A DNA stretch of 64,000 nt from Syncephalastrum monosporum B8922 (Eukaryota; Mucoromycota; Mucoromycetes; Mucorales; Syncephalastraceae). The notes under the pieces were generated by a model, which saw only the letters and a program-made list of their open reading frames with translations, did no database searches and had not been told where the DNA came from. This document shows positions 9,331 to 20,591 of this stretch, one piece after another. Positions within the stretch are counted from its first letter, which is position 1; each line of letters begins with the position of its first letter. The translations under genes were made by a program, and so were the position numbers. The DNA lies in contig JNEN01001228.1 of assembly GCA_000697355.1 (NCBI GenBank), positions 186,001-250,000 of the forward strand, written 5' to 3'.

Positions 9331-9954
9331 CTTCCACTCTCTCTTCGGCTGTGGGGTCCCGCCCAGACGCATGCATCATTTCGTAGACGATAGGGCCATC
9401 CCTGTCAAGGCGCACAACAAAGAGAGCCGTACGCGGGCATGAAAGGTGTTAAGGAGCATCGATATGCTAGAACTTTGATCTATATTACGAACATAAAGCA
9501 TGGCTTGGAGGGAACAACCCACATCCTCAGACTTCGTTTCGGCAGCTTTATGATTTTTTATGATAGTCAGCGACATCGATATTGATTGGCAGAAGTTTCA
9601 ACTGGCTGGGATATTGCTTCTTGGAAAGACTGTTGATGAAAGAAAGGAAATCGCTGATACGATCGTGTACAACAGCATACAAGACAATGGAAGCAGCAAA
9701 CAGCAGGCCACGACATACGGGGTCTAAGTGAGAGGCATGTCCTGCGCGGCGTTATACATTATACATTCACATTATGCGCTGTTGCCCGTTGTAGTATGCT
9801 AATTTGGGGTCACAGCCACATAGAGACAGACAGACGACACTACGCTCATTAGGGTTGTACTTCTTTGCTCTTATCTCTTAACCAGGCCTGCCCCTCCCCT
9901 CCCCGTTCTGCTTCCCCTTCCCCATCCATTATATCCTCTTCCGCCCCGTCACGG
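9331..9954. other. Spacer, right edge of the island and promoter of the Zn2Cys6 gene
   Basis: At 9331-9600 there are short stretches that look like worn coding sequence but no intact frame. From 9760 on the DNA is C/T-rich on the plus strand, as expected for the leader of the following gene. An in-frame upstream ATG at 9865 exists, but the resulting N-terminus is low complexity. Confidence 0.4.
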
Positions 9955-12399
9955 ATGGCTGCACAGGGCGAAGGCAGCAAAGGCAAACGTAAGATCAGCT
10001 GCCTCCAATGTCGCAAGCGCAAAGTCAAGTGCGATGGTGGCAAGCCTTGTGATCGGTGCAAGGCTCGGCAAGTCACTTGTTTCTACAGCAAACCCGCCCC
10101 TGTTGGCCGACCCCCTAAGAATGCTGTTGTCAACAAGCTAGTTCTCAGCCACAGCCTCGCCAACAGCACCCTAACCTCGGCCTTCTGCAAAGAGTTCATC
10201 TTCGAGCACATTGCTTACAAACCTCGTCCCAACGATGTCCTCAACATGGACTACGGCAAAGACGTCGGTCTGCAGTCTTACATCAACAGCATTTTCTCCA
10301 CCTTCTTCGGCCCCTACAACAAAGCCGCACAGGCCCTTCCGAAGCTGCTTAAAGGCTCGCCCGAACGAGCCATTCGACAGCTTGAATTATACGACTTTTG
10401 CCAGTATTTCAGCTGGATGGCTTCCGATATCATGAACATCATCATACGACGGTTTGGTAGATTAAAGCTCGACAGCTATGAGGAGACCGTCTTCCTCCTC
10501 TCTGCGCTCGTAATGGACAAATCAGAAGACTTCTTCGACAAGTCGACCGAGGCAGGCTTCACCAGCAAAAGCGACATGCCCAGTCCCCTCACCTCGCTGC
10601 CGCCGCAGTCTGCCCTCCATCTCATCGAAGTCTTCTTCCAAATACATCCTTACGCCCATCTCATCAACAAGACGTCTCTCCTGCAAAGCTTCTGGACAGA
10701 CCAAACCGATCCTCTCCTCCTCTCCGTCATATACGGCACCACCATCTACTTTTCCCAAATGTTGGACGGCAAGCCCGCCGAATTGTGGGCCACCGCCACC
10801 GGCTCAGCCGAACGCAACCCTTTCCTCAACTACGCCCATTACTGCCTTTCGCGCGCCAATGCCGAAGCGAGTCTGTCTCGCCTCCAGGCAATCTGCATCC
10901 TCGCCTTGTTCGAGGGCTCTTTTGGATATACGAAACGCAGCATCGCCTTGCATGCCCTCTCCCATATGATGGCTGCTCGTTTAGGCGTCTTCAATCCAGC
11001 CCGCCGTATTCCAATGACCGAGATCGAAGAAGAACTCATGTATGCGTCCTTCTGGTCGACATATAACAGTACCGTTCGTGGATGTATGGAATGTAAGTTT
11101 GAAGCAAAGTGTCACCTTTTTTCATTCACTTATAATAATTATTATTATCATTGTTGTTGTTATTTTTGGCTTTCATGACTACCAGTGGATCAGGCACCGC
11201 GTGAGGCCTTTGCGCGGAATCAACAGCCCCTTCCACCGCCCAACGTGATCCGATACAAGTCATTCCGTTTCGATATGATCAACAACAATCAGCGCTTGTA
11301 TGTGACTGTGCCTTATCTTGTCGAGACCTTTTACATCGAATGTGTCGTGGCACGGTTCAGTGGGCAGATCTTTATGTATTACCCTGAGCCCGAGCTGAAT
11401 ATATTCCGACGCTCACAGCACAACTTCTCCAATATACCACAGAGCATACGGCGTGATGTCGCTAAAGCCCCTATTACTCCAGAAGTAGCCATCTTCAATG
11501 TTCTAGCCGAGTTTGGCGCTTTCATCGAGGAAAACAGGCATACATGGTCTCCTCGTCAGGTGTTCGCCATCGAGTCCACCTATTATCTCTACAACATTCA
11601 TTTCACATTTCTTGAACCCTACGTGGCCCTTGCACGCGAGAATCTATCTAATCCTAGTTCAAGTGGACGACACTACGGCAACATACCCGTATTTGAACCC
11701 CTTCCAGGCATTCGCGACCGGCAGAGGAACACTCGCTTGGATCTCAATGACATCACCGAAATCATTCATCTCTATGAAGTCGTGCCTTTGGCAGTTGAAC
11801 TGCTTCATAAACTTCAAGATTTTCTCGCCACGCCAGACAACTATGACAACAACCCAGACATGCTGCCGAGCGGTTCCATGCTAGCTGCTCTGGAAACGAG
11901 CGCCAAGATACTGATGCTCAAGTACAAACGTGATCCATGGGATTACCAAGCGTACGATGACCTCCATACCATTTGGGAACTCTCCTTGAGAGAATTCTGG
12001 GCAAACTGGTCAAGCATCGAAGTCGTGCAATTGATGTTGTCTGAATTCTTTTTGGTGTATCCAGCTGTCCCGCGCCCTCAATCAACGCAGACATCTTCTG
12101 CAGGAGAGCCCATGCTCTCCGAGGCGTCGTACATCGATAGCAATCTTTCAACGGACGGATCCACCGACTTGGAAACCATACTGGGATTGAATGACGCTGT
12201 ATCACCGCTACCACAACCACAACCACAACCACAACCACAATACCCGCTCCCAACCGCTCCACTAGCAGATACACCACCTATTGCTACTGCTATGGATAGC
12301 GATTCGCTCGATCAGCTCTTAGATACAGACCTCCTCCGCGATCTTTTGGACCAGACTTCCATCCATTCTTCCTCTTCTGTACCACCAGATTCAATATGA
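9955..12399 (+). CDS. Fungal Zn(II)2Cys6 transcription factor
   Basis: Two exons, 9955-11092 and 11186-12399, joined by a GTAAGT...CCAG intron in phase 1, encode 783 residues. Residues about 16-42 form a complete binuclear zinc cluster with spacing C-x2-C-x6-C-x5-C-x2-C-x6-C (CLQCRKRKVKC, then CDRCKARQVTC), followed by a basic proline-containing linker (KPAPVGRPPK). The middle region (about residues 200-480) is helical and resembles the fungal-specific transcription factor domain (SRLQAICILALFEGSFGY). Near the C-terminus are a PQPQPQ repeat and an acidic tail (DSDSLDQLLDTDLLRDLLDQ) likely to act as activation domain. The start at 9955 directly precedes the zinc cluster; an in-frame upstream ATG at 9865 is possible. 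The target pathway cannot be told from the sequence. Confidence 0.93.
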
Positions 12400-12707
12400 A
12401 GACTTCTTACCTCATGCAAGGCGTTACAAGGATTCACAAGCACAAGCATCTGACATGCCATTATCAATTGAGCGAATAATCCCTTGGAGCAGGTTGTCAT
12501 AAGAGATTAGGCCTTACAATCCAATGTATATATAACCTGTTACATAAATGAATATACAAATCATGTTGCAAACCAAACGAAAATGGAGATTTGGAATCAC
12601 GCTCTTTTATTCATGCATGCAGACTGAAATCCCCGCTTAAAAAAAAAAAAGGCGCCTTCCGATTTTCCTTTTTTTTCGTTTCTCTCGTTTCTTTTTCACG
12701 CGACAGC
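12400..12707. other. Spacer between the Zn2Cys6 gene and PNS1
   Basis: Holds the 3' end of the Zn2Cys6 gene (ATATATAA region near 12525) and a T/C-rich leader before the PNS1 start. No further gene is seen. Confidence 0.5.
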
Positions 12708-14470
12708 ATGCAAAAGTCCCCACAACCCCCTCCTTCGCAGCAGCCGTCCTACCCGCCACCACCACAACAGCAGGCCTATCCACCACCACCACAGCAACAG
12801 CCGTATCCACAGCCACCGCCTGACTATAATCAGTACGCAAACAATTCCAATTATGCTGAACAACAGCCAAATCAGCCCTACGGATCTTCAGAAGAGAAGA
12901 TACGACCCGCCAACGGATGGAAAGACATATGGGCAACTATTCTCTGGGTGCTGAACGTGGGTGCCTTCATTGGTGTGTCTGTAGTCTGTTTGCGTACGTT
13001 CAGCGGCAATCAAGGCATGACCGGCGGCGGCACGACCTCGGCCACACAATATTCTGGCATTGTGTTTGACACGAGCGCGTTCAAAATTTTTGGCCTTGCA
13101 GCCGTCGTGGGCTTCGGGCTCAGCTTTCTCTATCTTCTCCTCATCAATGCGTAGGTAGTAAAAACCTGGAGCAACCATCGAAACTTACGCTTTCTACACC
13201 ATCACAGTTTTCCCAGATTCATGATCATTGCCACCTTTATCGGCTCCATCATTGTCTATTTTGGCGTGACCATCTATTACTTCACGCAGCACTACTACTC
13301 GGCCGCCATCGTCTTCTTAATTTTCTCGTGTCTGTATCTCCTGGCCTTTTGGTGGTGGAGGAGCCGGATCCCTTTCGCTACAGGTAAGCGTCCCGTCACT
13401 CGACGCCTGGTATGCTTACACTGATTCGCACCATCAAGTGATGCTTGATAATATTTGTTCCATTACGCGCAGATATCCCAGCACAATAGTTTTGGGGATC
13501 GTATCTTTGATTGTCCAGACCGCTTTCAGCATCTGGTTTTCACTCGTGGTTGTCGGCGCTTACCAGACGTGGTTCAGCACGACAAGCAACAATGCCAGCC
13601 TCAACCTTGCCATGGTATTCTTGGTGTTTTCGTATTACTGGACTTCTCAGGTCATAAGCTATGTGACCCACGTCGCCTTGGCAGGTGTTTTTGCTACCGT
13701 CTACTTTTTCAACGATACAGCACGCTCCCCTATCTTGGGTAGCTTGCGTCGCGCGCTAACGACAAGTTTCGGCTCGATCTGCTTTGGCAGTTTGCTCATC
13801 GCATTGGTGAATATGGTGCGCTACTTCCTGCAAATAGCGCAAAACAGCACGGATAACCCGGTATTGAGCTTCTTGATTTGCATCGTGCAGTGCATTGTTG
13901 GGTGTCTGCAGGGACTCTTTGTAAGTCATCAATTCATATAGCCAAATTAGCCATAACGAATTACTAACAAGCGGTGCTTCTACAGCAATGGTTCACCTAC
14001 TACGCTTTCAGTGGTGTTGCCATCTACGGACAAGCATTCATTCCCTCGGCTAAGCGCACCTGGAACATGATGAAGGACCGTGGTATTGAGGCCATGATTA
14101 ATGATAACCTTATCGGCAATGTGCTATTCATGGGTGGTCTTCTGGTCGGTGTACTTTCGTCGTTGCTCGGTTTCATCTACTTGGAAACGGCCCAGCCCAG
14201 GTACAACCAAGGTGGAGGCATGACACCGGTGGTGGTGTTGGTCTGCTTCTTGATTGGCTCGTCCATGTTCTCCAGTATCGCCACGGTCATTTCATCGGGT
14301 GTGGCTACGACGTTCGTCTGTCTTGCTGAGGACCCGGATGCCCTTCGAAGAACTAAGCCTGCTTTGTTTGAAAAGGTAAGTGTTTCCATGTCATAGCAAA
14401 GCAATTTTACTAATACTACATGGTATATCAGATTCGCGAAACTTGGCCTCGCGTTGTGCAGGGGGTTTGA
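12708..14470 (+). CDS. PNS1: Choline transporter-like (CTL/Pns1) membrane protein
   Basis: Five exons, 12708-13150, 13208-13383, 13439-13920, 13986-14375 and 14432-14470, keep frame and give 509 residues. The N-terminus (about 75 residues) is a cytosolic Pro/Gln/Tyr-rich tail with repeated YPPPPQQQ. It is followed by about ten hydrophobic segments, including ATILWVLNVGAFIGVSVVCL and IIATFIGSIIVYFGVTIYYF. The FPRFM turn, the run of aromatic segments and the short C-terminal ending (ETWPRVVQGV) match the CTL/SLC44 family and yeast Pns1, a plasma-membrane protein of unclear substrate. The last exon has only 39 nt. It lies same-strand upstream of eIF3d with about 300 bp between. Confidence 0.9.
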
Positions 14471-14773
14471 TGCGTTTAATACTAGAAATACACATAAATC
14501 TATCTATTGTGCTAATAAAGACAATACTTGTAGCTTTTTGCAAAGTGTGTAGCTTTTTGCAAAGTGGCATGAGACGCGTATAGGTAGGGTGTTTGATCGG
14601 GGTTTCTATGAAAATGAAGCACAAATAGGGAGGTGGCTGGTGTCATTTGTAGCTGTGACTTAGCCCTTCTTTCATCTTTTCACAACAAGACAAGAAAGGT
14701 GAGGATACATCGTCAAGATCGCCACCATCCAAATATTTGAACAACTCGATTAAACTCTTTATTCAATTTCAGC
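14471..14773. other. Short spacer before eIF3d
   Basis: Contains the PNS1 3' end (ATAAAG near 14515) and a direct repeat of GTAGCTTTTTGCAAAGTG (near 14531 and 14549), then the eIF3d leader. Confidence 0.5.
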
Positions 14774-16608
14774 ATGAGCCAAAAACCGAGCTTTCAACTT
14801 CCTACTCTGCACGACACCCTTTCTGGCTGGGGTCCGACGAGCGATGTGATTCCGAACCAATTCCGCGACATTCCCTACGCCCCTTACAGCAAAGGCGATA
14901 AGCTCGGTCGTGTTGCCGACTGGACCAACCCTGATTCCCAAAAGCAGGATAATCGCGAGACCACGGGTCGTCAGGGCCGCTCTGGATTCAACCGATTCAA
15001 CCGTGGTATGCTGAAATGACTGTATTCATGCTGTCAATCTGACTCGTTTATCCAATGTAGATCAACACCAGGCGTATGGTGCTGCGTTCGCTTCTGCTTT
15101 TGCTTACACTCACACTGACGATGAATCTTCGTTCTCTGTCGTGGACAACCGATCGGCTGCGGCCAAGAAGATGGCGCTGAAGGCTTCGGGTGGCCAGCGC
15201 GGTCGCGTGCAGGGCAAACAACAGCCCCAGGCGCAGCAGGGTAGCTATCGCCAGGTCAACCAGCGTGGTCCTGGTGGCAACCGTCAGCAACAGGGCAACC
15301 GGAGAAAGTACGGTTACAAGGATTACGACAAACCGCAGCGCGTCCGCAATGCTTCGATCAACATCGGCCCTGACTGGAAGGTCCTCGATGAAATTGAATT
15401 CAGCCGTCTGTCCAAGCTTACCTTTGGTATCCCTACCCCCGAGGACATTGGCTCGTATGGCTCCATCAACTACTACAACAAGACCTACGACCGTGTCAAC
15501 ACAAAGAACGAGAAGATGCTTCAGCGCATTGAGCGCGTCAAATACGACACAACCACCTCCGAAGATCCTGTCATCCAGCAGTTCATGAAGGACGACAAAG
15601 CCTCTGTTTTCGCCACCGACGCCGTCCTTGCCCTTCTTATGTGCTCCCCTCGTACCGTGTATCCTTGGGATATCGTGATCAAGAAGGTTGACGGTAAGGT
15701 CGTCCTCGACAAGCGTCCCAACGGCGTGTTTGACTATGTCACCGTCAACGAGAACACGGCTGACCCGCCGGCTGAGAACGACAAGGACGCGATCAACTCG
15801 TGGTCTGCGCTGAGCAACGAAGCTACCTACATCAACCAGAACTTTGCCCGCCAGGTTCTGGACAGCAAGCAGACCTACAACTTTGAGAACCCCAACCCCT
15901 TCGCCTCCGAAGACACAAAGGACAAGCTGGCCTCGTGCGGTTACCGGTACAGAAAGTTCGATCTCACCAGCGCCAATGCAGACGAGAATGACGAAAGAAC
16001 GTATCTCGTTGTCCGTACCGAGGTGGATGCTGCCGTCAAGCTGGGTGGTCAGCCCACATATGTCAACATTCGCGCTCTCAACGAATTCGACCCCAACGCC
16101 CAGGGTGCGGGTGGTACTCTCTCGTGGAAGAAGAGCTTAGATTCCCAGCGTGGTGCGGTTGTCGCTGCCGAGATGAAGAACAACGCTGCCAAGCTTGCCC
16201 GGTGGACCGTCCAGTCCATTTTGGGTGGTGCCGAGCAGATGAAGATTGGGTATGTCCTATGACAAGGCATGGCGGCAGAGAACTGACTTTAGCTTTCGTA
16301 GTTATGTTGCCCGTATGGATCCCAAGGTCAACACGCGCCACGTCATCCTCGGTACGCAGGCTTACAAGCCGCGCGATTTCGCTGCCCAGATGAACCTGTC
16401 TCTTCAGAACGGATGGGGTATCGTCAAGGCCGTTGCCGACATGTGCCTCCAGCTGCCTGAGGGTCAGTACATCATGCTCAAGGACCCGAACCGACCCATC
16501 CTGCGCATCTATGCCGTCTCGAACGAGGACCTCGAGCAGGATGAGGAGGACCAGGAGGATGAGGAGGACGAGGAAGCCGGTGAGGAGAGTGCCGCTGCTA
16601 AGCAGTAA
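14774..16608 (+). CDS. EIF3D: Translation initiation factor eIF3 subunit d
   Basis: Three exons, 14774-15005, 15061-16249 and 16302-16608, join in frame to 575 residues, close to the usual 550-580. The start [20 protein letters not shown] with the following [20 protein letters not shown] is the classic eIF3d N-terminus. A Gln/Gly/Arg-rich linker follows (about residues 110-155). The large conserved core then begins ([20 protein letters not shown]), which in animals binds the mRNA cap. The C-terminus is acidic ([20 protein letters not shown]). The protein belongs to the eIF3 complex on the 40S ribosome; S. pombe Moe1 is the homolog. S. cerevisiae lacks this subunit, so the host is not a Saccharomyces relative. 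Confidence 0.97.
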
Positions 16609-16760
16609 AAATCTGCCAATGGAGGAGAATAAAAAAAGTACAATAAATCTTCTTATGTATGCATGCTCAGATAAAAAAGATGTATATTGTGGAAACGATG
16701 ATGTCTTCAAAAGAAAAATATAAAAAGGTAAACAGTGGAGAAAGCTGTAACGAAGGGAAG

Positions 16761-17606
16761 TTAATCTTCGTCTTCGTCGCCTTCGTCGCCACGGAAACGC
16801 GGGTTCTAAAGACGGTGGCATGAATATGGTGTCTGATAACGCAAAGAAGCGCCATGGAGTTACCTCGCGTCGCCGTTCTTCTTCGTCGTCTGATTCGTCT
16901 GCGTTGCGCTTGCGTTTGGAAGAGGAGGCTTCGGGTAAGCGGCTCTTGTACTCGTCTGCACCTGCCGGCACTTCGCGGATAGCCTCGTAGTTGTCTTTCT
17001 GTTGGCGTGCACGCTCGCGTTCCAGCTCTGCACGTGTGCGATGGCCCCAACCACCACGGCCAGCATCGTACTCTGTTCTGTACTCGTCACGAACCTGTCC
17101 ACCGCTGTGGCCGCGACCATACTGTCGTCCTTCTTTGAAACCAGGATCAAGATCACACCGAATTATACGTTCATCCAGTTTAGTGCCATTGACATACTTC
17201 ATGCAGTCAAGCGTGTCTGCCCGGTGATAATATCTATCAAAGAAACGAGCACCAGTCAAACGGCATGTTAGAAGCGACAGACTCTATAGACTTCACTATG
17301 CTTTCCATACTCGACAAAGCAAAAGCCGCATGGAGTTTTTTGATTGCGGTCAAGGCCCATAATGATACGCTTAATCTCGCCTGCTTTGGAGAAAAGCTCA
17401 TAGATCTGTTCTTCGGTGGTATAGAAAGAGAGATTGCCAACGTAGAGCGTTGTCGTCTGTGACAGCTCGCTGTCGAATTGATCAGCCGTGCCCTACCAGA
17501 AAATGAGTCGGTGGTTACAAAGAGACCTCCTCTACCACTGCACCTGGTACTGGTTGTCCCTATAAGACGAAGGTACAGCAAGCGAATTGACGATCGTAGG
17601 CGGCAT
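16761..17606 (-). CDS. CBC2: Nuclear cap-binding complex small subunit (CBP20)
   Basis: Exons on the minus strand are 17606-17544, 17492-17311, 17233-16864 and 16805-16761, all in frame, giving 219 residues. The RRM is complete: RNP2 ([20 protein letters not shown]), RNP1 ([16 protein letters not shown]) and the strand [18 protein letters not shown], followed by the hallmark [19 protein letters not shown] that closes over the 7-methylguanosine cap. The tail is basic then acidic ([32 protein letters not shown]). With CBP80 it binds capped pre-mRNA in the nucleus. The last coding exon has just 45 nt. It is tail-to-tail with eIF3d (152 bp between stops). Confidence 0.95.
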
Positions 17607-18361
17607 TGTAAGAAAGCTGGACTGGAAGACAGAAGAATACGAGCAGACGGGCTCACGAAAACCACGGTCGCGTTTTCTTCCATCATTCAAGGCCCGTCAA
17701 ATTTGTATACGGCTGACTCTTCCAAACCTTCAATAACCCTTTTGCGCTATACCATACGCATGTGTGGATAGATTCTTTCTAGAGTGAGGGTGCAAGTATA
17801 CAAGACGGGATGCAAAAGGGCAGTTGAATAACATGTTTATATATTGTAGATCAGTAAGGATATAAATATATAGATCTGTGGAGGGCAGGAAAGAGAGAGG
17901 AAATGAGGTTGAAGCCGAAGGATATGTGAGCCCGTGTGAGGGTGTTCCTCTGTGAGCGGAGGGCACGCATGCATGCATGTGTGCATCTGTAGTCAGTCAC
18001 AGCACGGTGCCTGCCTATTGCAACCAGCGCAACGGTGGGCATTCGAGCGCATGAACGCACATATGCCTGGAGAGAGACACACACGGATCGATGACGGATA
18101 AGGATCGTGGGGGGAGGGGGCATATTTGTAAAGGAGAATAGAGAGAGAGACAGAGAGACAGAGAGACAGAGAGACAGAGAGACAGAGAGAGAGAAGAGAG
18201 AAGAGAGAGAGGGAGAGGGAGCGAGGTATTGCTTACTGGAGTAGAATAGGTGAGTAGGTGGGAGTATGGATGTGTTTGTTTTATATCAGGAGGGTGCTGA
18301 TCAGCTTTAACTGGAGGAGACTCGGATCGGTTTTGTCGCGTCTTGTTGTGTGCATGTCACT
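17607..18361. other. Spacer with purine microsatellite
   Basis: Promoter side of the CBP20 gene and 3' side of the methyltransferase gene. It contains a GA/CAGA microsatellite at 18139-18224. No coding frame stands out. Confidence 0.5.
18139..18224. repeat. GA / CAGAGA microsatellite
   Basis: Repeated GAGAGA interrupted by regular CAGAGA units, then GAAGAGA and GGGAGA variants; a purine-only strand about 85 bp long. Confidence 0.9.
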
Positions 18362-19439
18362 TTATGCCTTGTGTGGTTTTTGGCCAAAGCAGACGGTAAA
18401 GGACCAGTTTGCGTCAGGCTTCTTCTGCATTTCGATTCCAAGGCGCTCGATAAACTGCGGGTAGTCTTCTGTGGCGATACCGAGAGCAGGTTGGATGACG
18501 GGTTGGGCAGTGCTGAAAATGTTTAAAAGGTCCCAGTGGAATTCGCGTGTCAGTTGGTCTTTCTTGGCTACAACGAGACATACAAATATATTTAATATGC
18601 TTTAGTGACTTCCCTTCCTCCTTGCTATTTTAAAAACACTTACACAGGGTAATATCACGTCGCTCATAGTCAACAATCTCGAAACCAGAATCGCTCATGA
18701 GGGTGTTCATATGTGAAGCTGCATACGCATGTTGACCTTTGGCGAGCATCATGTCACGGACTACGACCGTCATTTTCGGATTAGTTAAGCCTGCTTCTTC
18801 CTCCCCTCTTCTTCTCCTTCTGGCTCCATGTGCACTTACAAGCAAAACCAGCCTTAAGCACAAAGGCATTGCCGTTTTCGAGCATGCCGGCTTCGACGGA
18901 CTGCGCGCAACCACCCGGTTTAAGAATCCGCAGGACTTCTCGCAACATGGGCTCCCATTCTTCTTTCTTGAGAGCTACGAGCATAAGACGGACGTGCACA
19001 AAATCAAAGGTGTCATCATCGAAGGGCAGTCGTTGCATCACATCGCCAATCTGGAATTTCACGTTGCTCGGTCGAATATCGGTGGGAAACACGTCGACCA
19101 TGTCCACGCCGACACATTCGCAATTTGGGTATTCGGTGGCCACATCCTATTAAAACGGTTCTCTTTCATTTGTATATGTATAGAGGCCTTTCTGGGCAGA
19201 GCATACCATAAGCCAGGTACCTGGGCCACACGCAACATCGAGAATTTTCGCGCCCTTTTCCAGGTTGAGCAAAGACTTGCCCTTGCCATAAATATTTTCG
19301 CTGTCATCAAATATTAACAATTTAATTTACCAGGGGAAAAAAGTACCGTGGCTGCACCTACCCGTCAAATAACGTCTTGATGGCAAAATGTTGCTATGGT
19401 GAATGTCGCATCAGCACACTACCACTCGACGGCTCGTAT

Positions 19440-19478
<39 letters not shown>

Positions 19479-19692
19479 AGTTGCTTACACCAATCAGACG
19501 GTCCATTTCTTCGAAGTCTCTTGGAAACCAATATGAAGAAGTGGCATTGTCGTGGTATAATCGTCCGTTACTGCTCGTCGTCATGGATAAACTGTTGTGA
19601 GAGGATGATTGTGCGTCGTCTGAGGACGCCGACGTGGCTGTAACGGATGCCATGTACTTGTTTCTACGTCTTGAAGATAATTTGTTGCCCAT
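18362..19692 (-). CDS. SAM-dependent methyltransferase (class I, methyltransf_25/11-like)
   Basis: Six exons on the minus strand (19692-19489, 19393-19362, 19300-19207, 19146-18840, 18760-18644, 18567-18362) give 319 residues in frame. The N-terminus is Ser/Thr-rich and the pre-domain motif reads DNATSSYWFPRDFEEMDRLI. Motif I is ILDVACGPGTW; motif II is the acidic VGVDMVDVFP; the later FQIGDVMQRLPFDDDTFDFV and LREVLRILKPGG complete the Rossmann methyltransferase core. The C-terminus (YPQFIERLGIEMQKK) matches fungal proteins of the same type. Substrate is unknown. Exon 2 is only 32 nt, and intron 1 contains a 36-base homopolymer. Confidence 0.9.
19442..19477. repeat. Poly-A run (36 nt) in methyltransferase intron 1
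   Basis: Uninterrupted A run on the plus strand, so a T run on the coding strand inside intron 1, downstream of the GTAAGC donor and before the CATAG acceptor. The length may be approximate because such runs are hard to sequence. Confidence 0.9.
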
Positions 19693-20591
19693 GTGCCACA
19701 CAAACGAAAAAAAAAAAAAAAAAAAAAAAAAAGAAGTAGAGAAAGTTTTAACCAAAGCTTGTTTAAATTGGATTCACTTGGTCTTTTTTTTTTATTTTTT
19801 ATTTTTTGTGCGGTTGTTCAATATGGTCCAAGTGGTTTGTCCTTTCTCGGACTCCGCAAATGCTTCACGAAGGTGCACAAGGGATGAACCATTCTAATGT
19901 CTTCCTAAAACTGAGTCTGATGGTTCTTCCCCGCAGAGTTAACCCAATCAGAATCCAGGTTCTGCGGCGCGACAAGTTCCAAACCTGTATTACTTCTAAT
20001 ACTTTGCTAGGAAACGTGTCACATGATGTAGTTCTAAGTATTTCTTGATATAATTGACTCAACAATCTCTTGGAAAAGCATGTGACATTCTATTGACAAC
20101 GTTGTCTCCCCATGCATAAAGCTACGTCCTACAGTATCTCGTTACGGGATGATGACAAAACGGTGTAGAGACCTGCTCTTACCAGCAGGATAAATTTGCT
20201 GTTCTGCTGCCCTTTTCTGCCAGTCAGCGACCGATTTCCTCGACCATTTTGCCTGTTCCATTTCTTTTGTTGCTATACTCTTTCTCGTGTAGTGCCCTCT
20301 CCTTGTTTGTTGTTGAAATTAATATCTGACATATAAAAAAAACGAGCGACACATAGTTGCACGCACCAATACAGATATCCTTTTGCATCTAGTACGGCGT
20401 ATTATGTATAAACACGGATGCTTGCTCTGAATCTTTATAATCTGGTACAACCGACCACCGCTCTCCATTCCGGCCCGCGCAGTTCCCTTCTCCCTGTAGC
20501 CGGGTTGGTGTACATTCAAAAATGCCAGATATCATATAAAATGGTACTTATTTTCTTTCTCTCTTTATAGTAGTCAAGATGAAAGGGACAC
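19693..20591. other. Spacer with A and T tracts
   Basis: Promoter side of the methyltransferase gene, with an A run at 19707-19732 just upstream of its start, and 3' side of the Rho GEF gene. No gene is seen. Confidence 0.5.
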
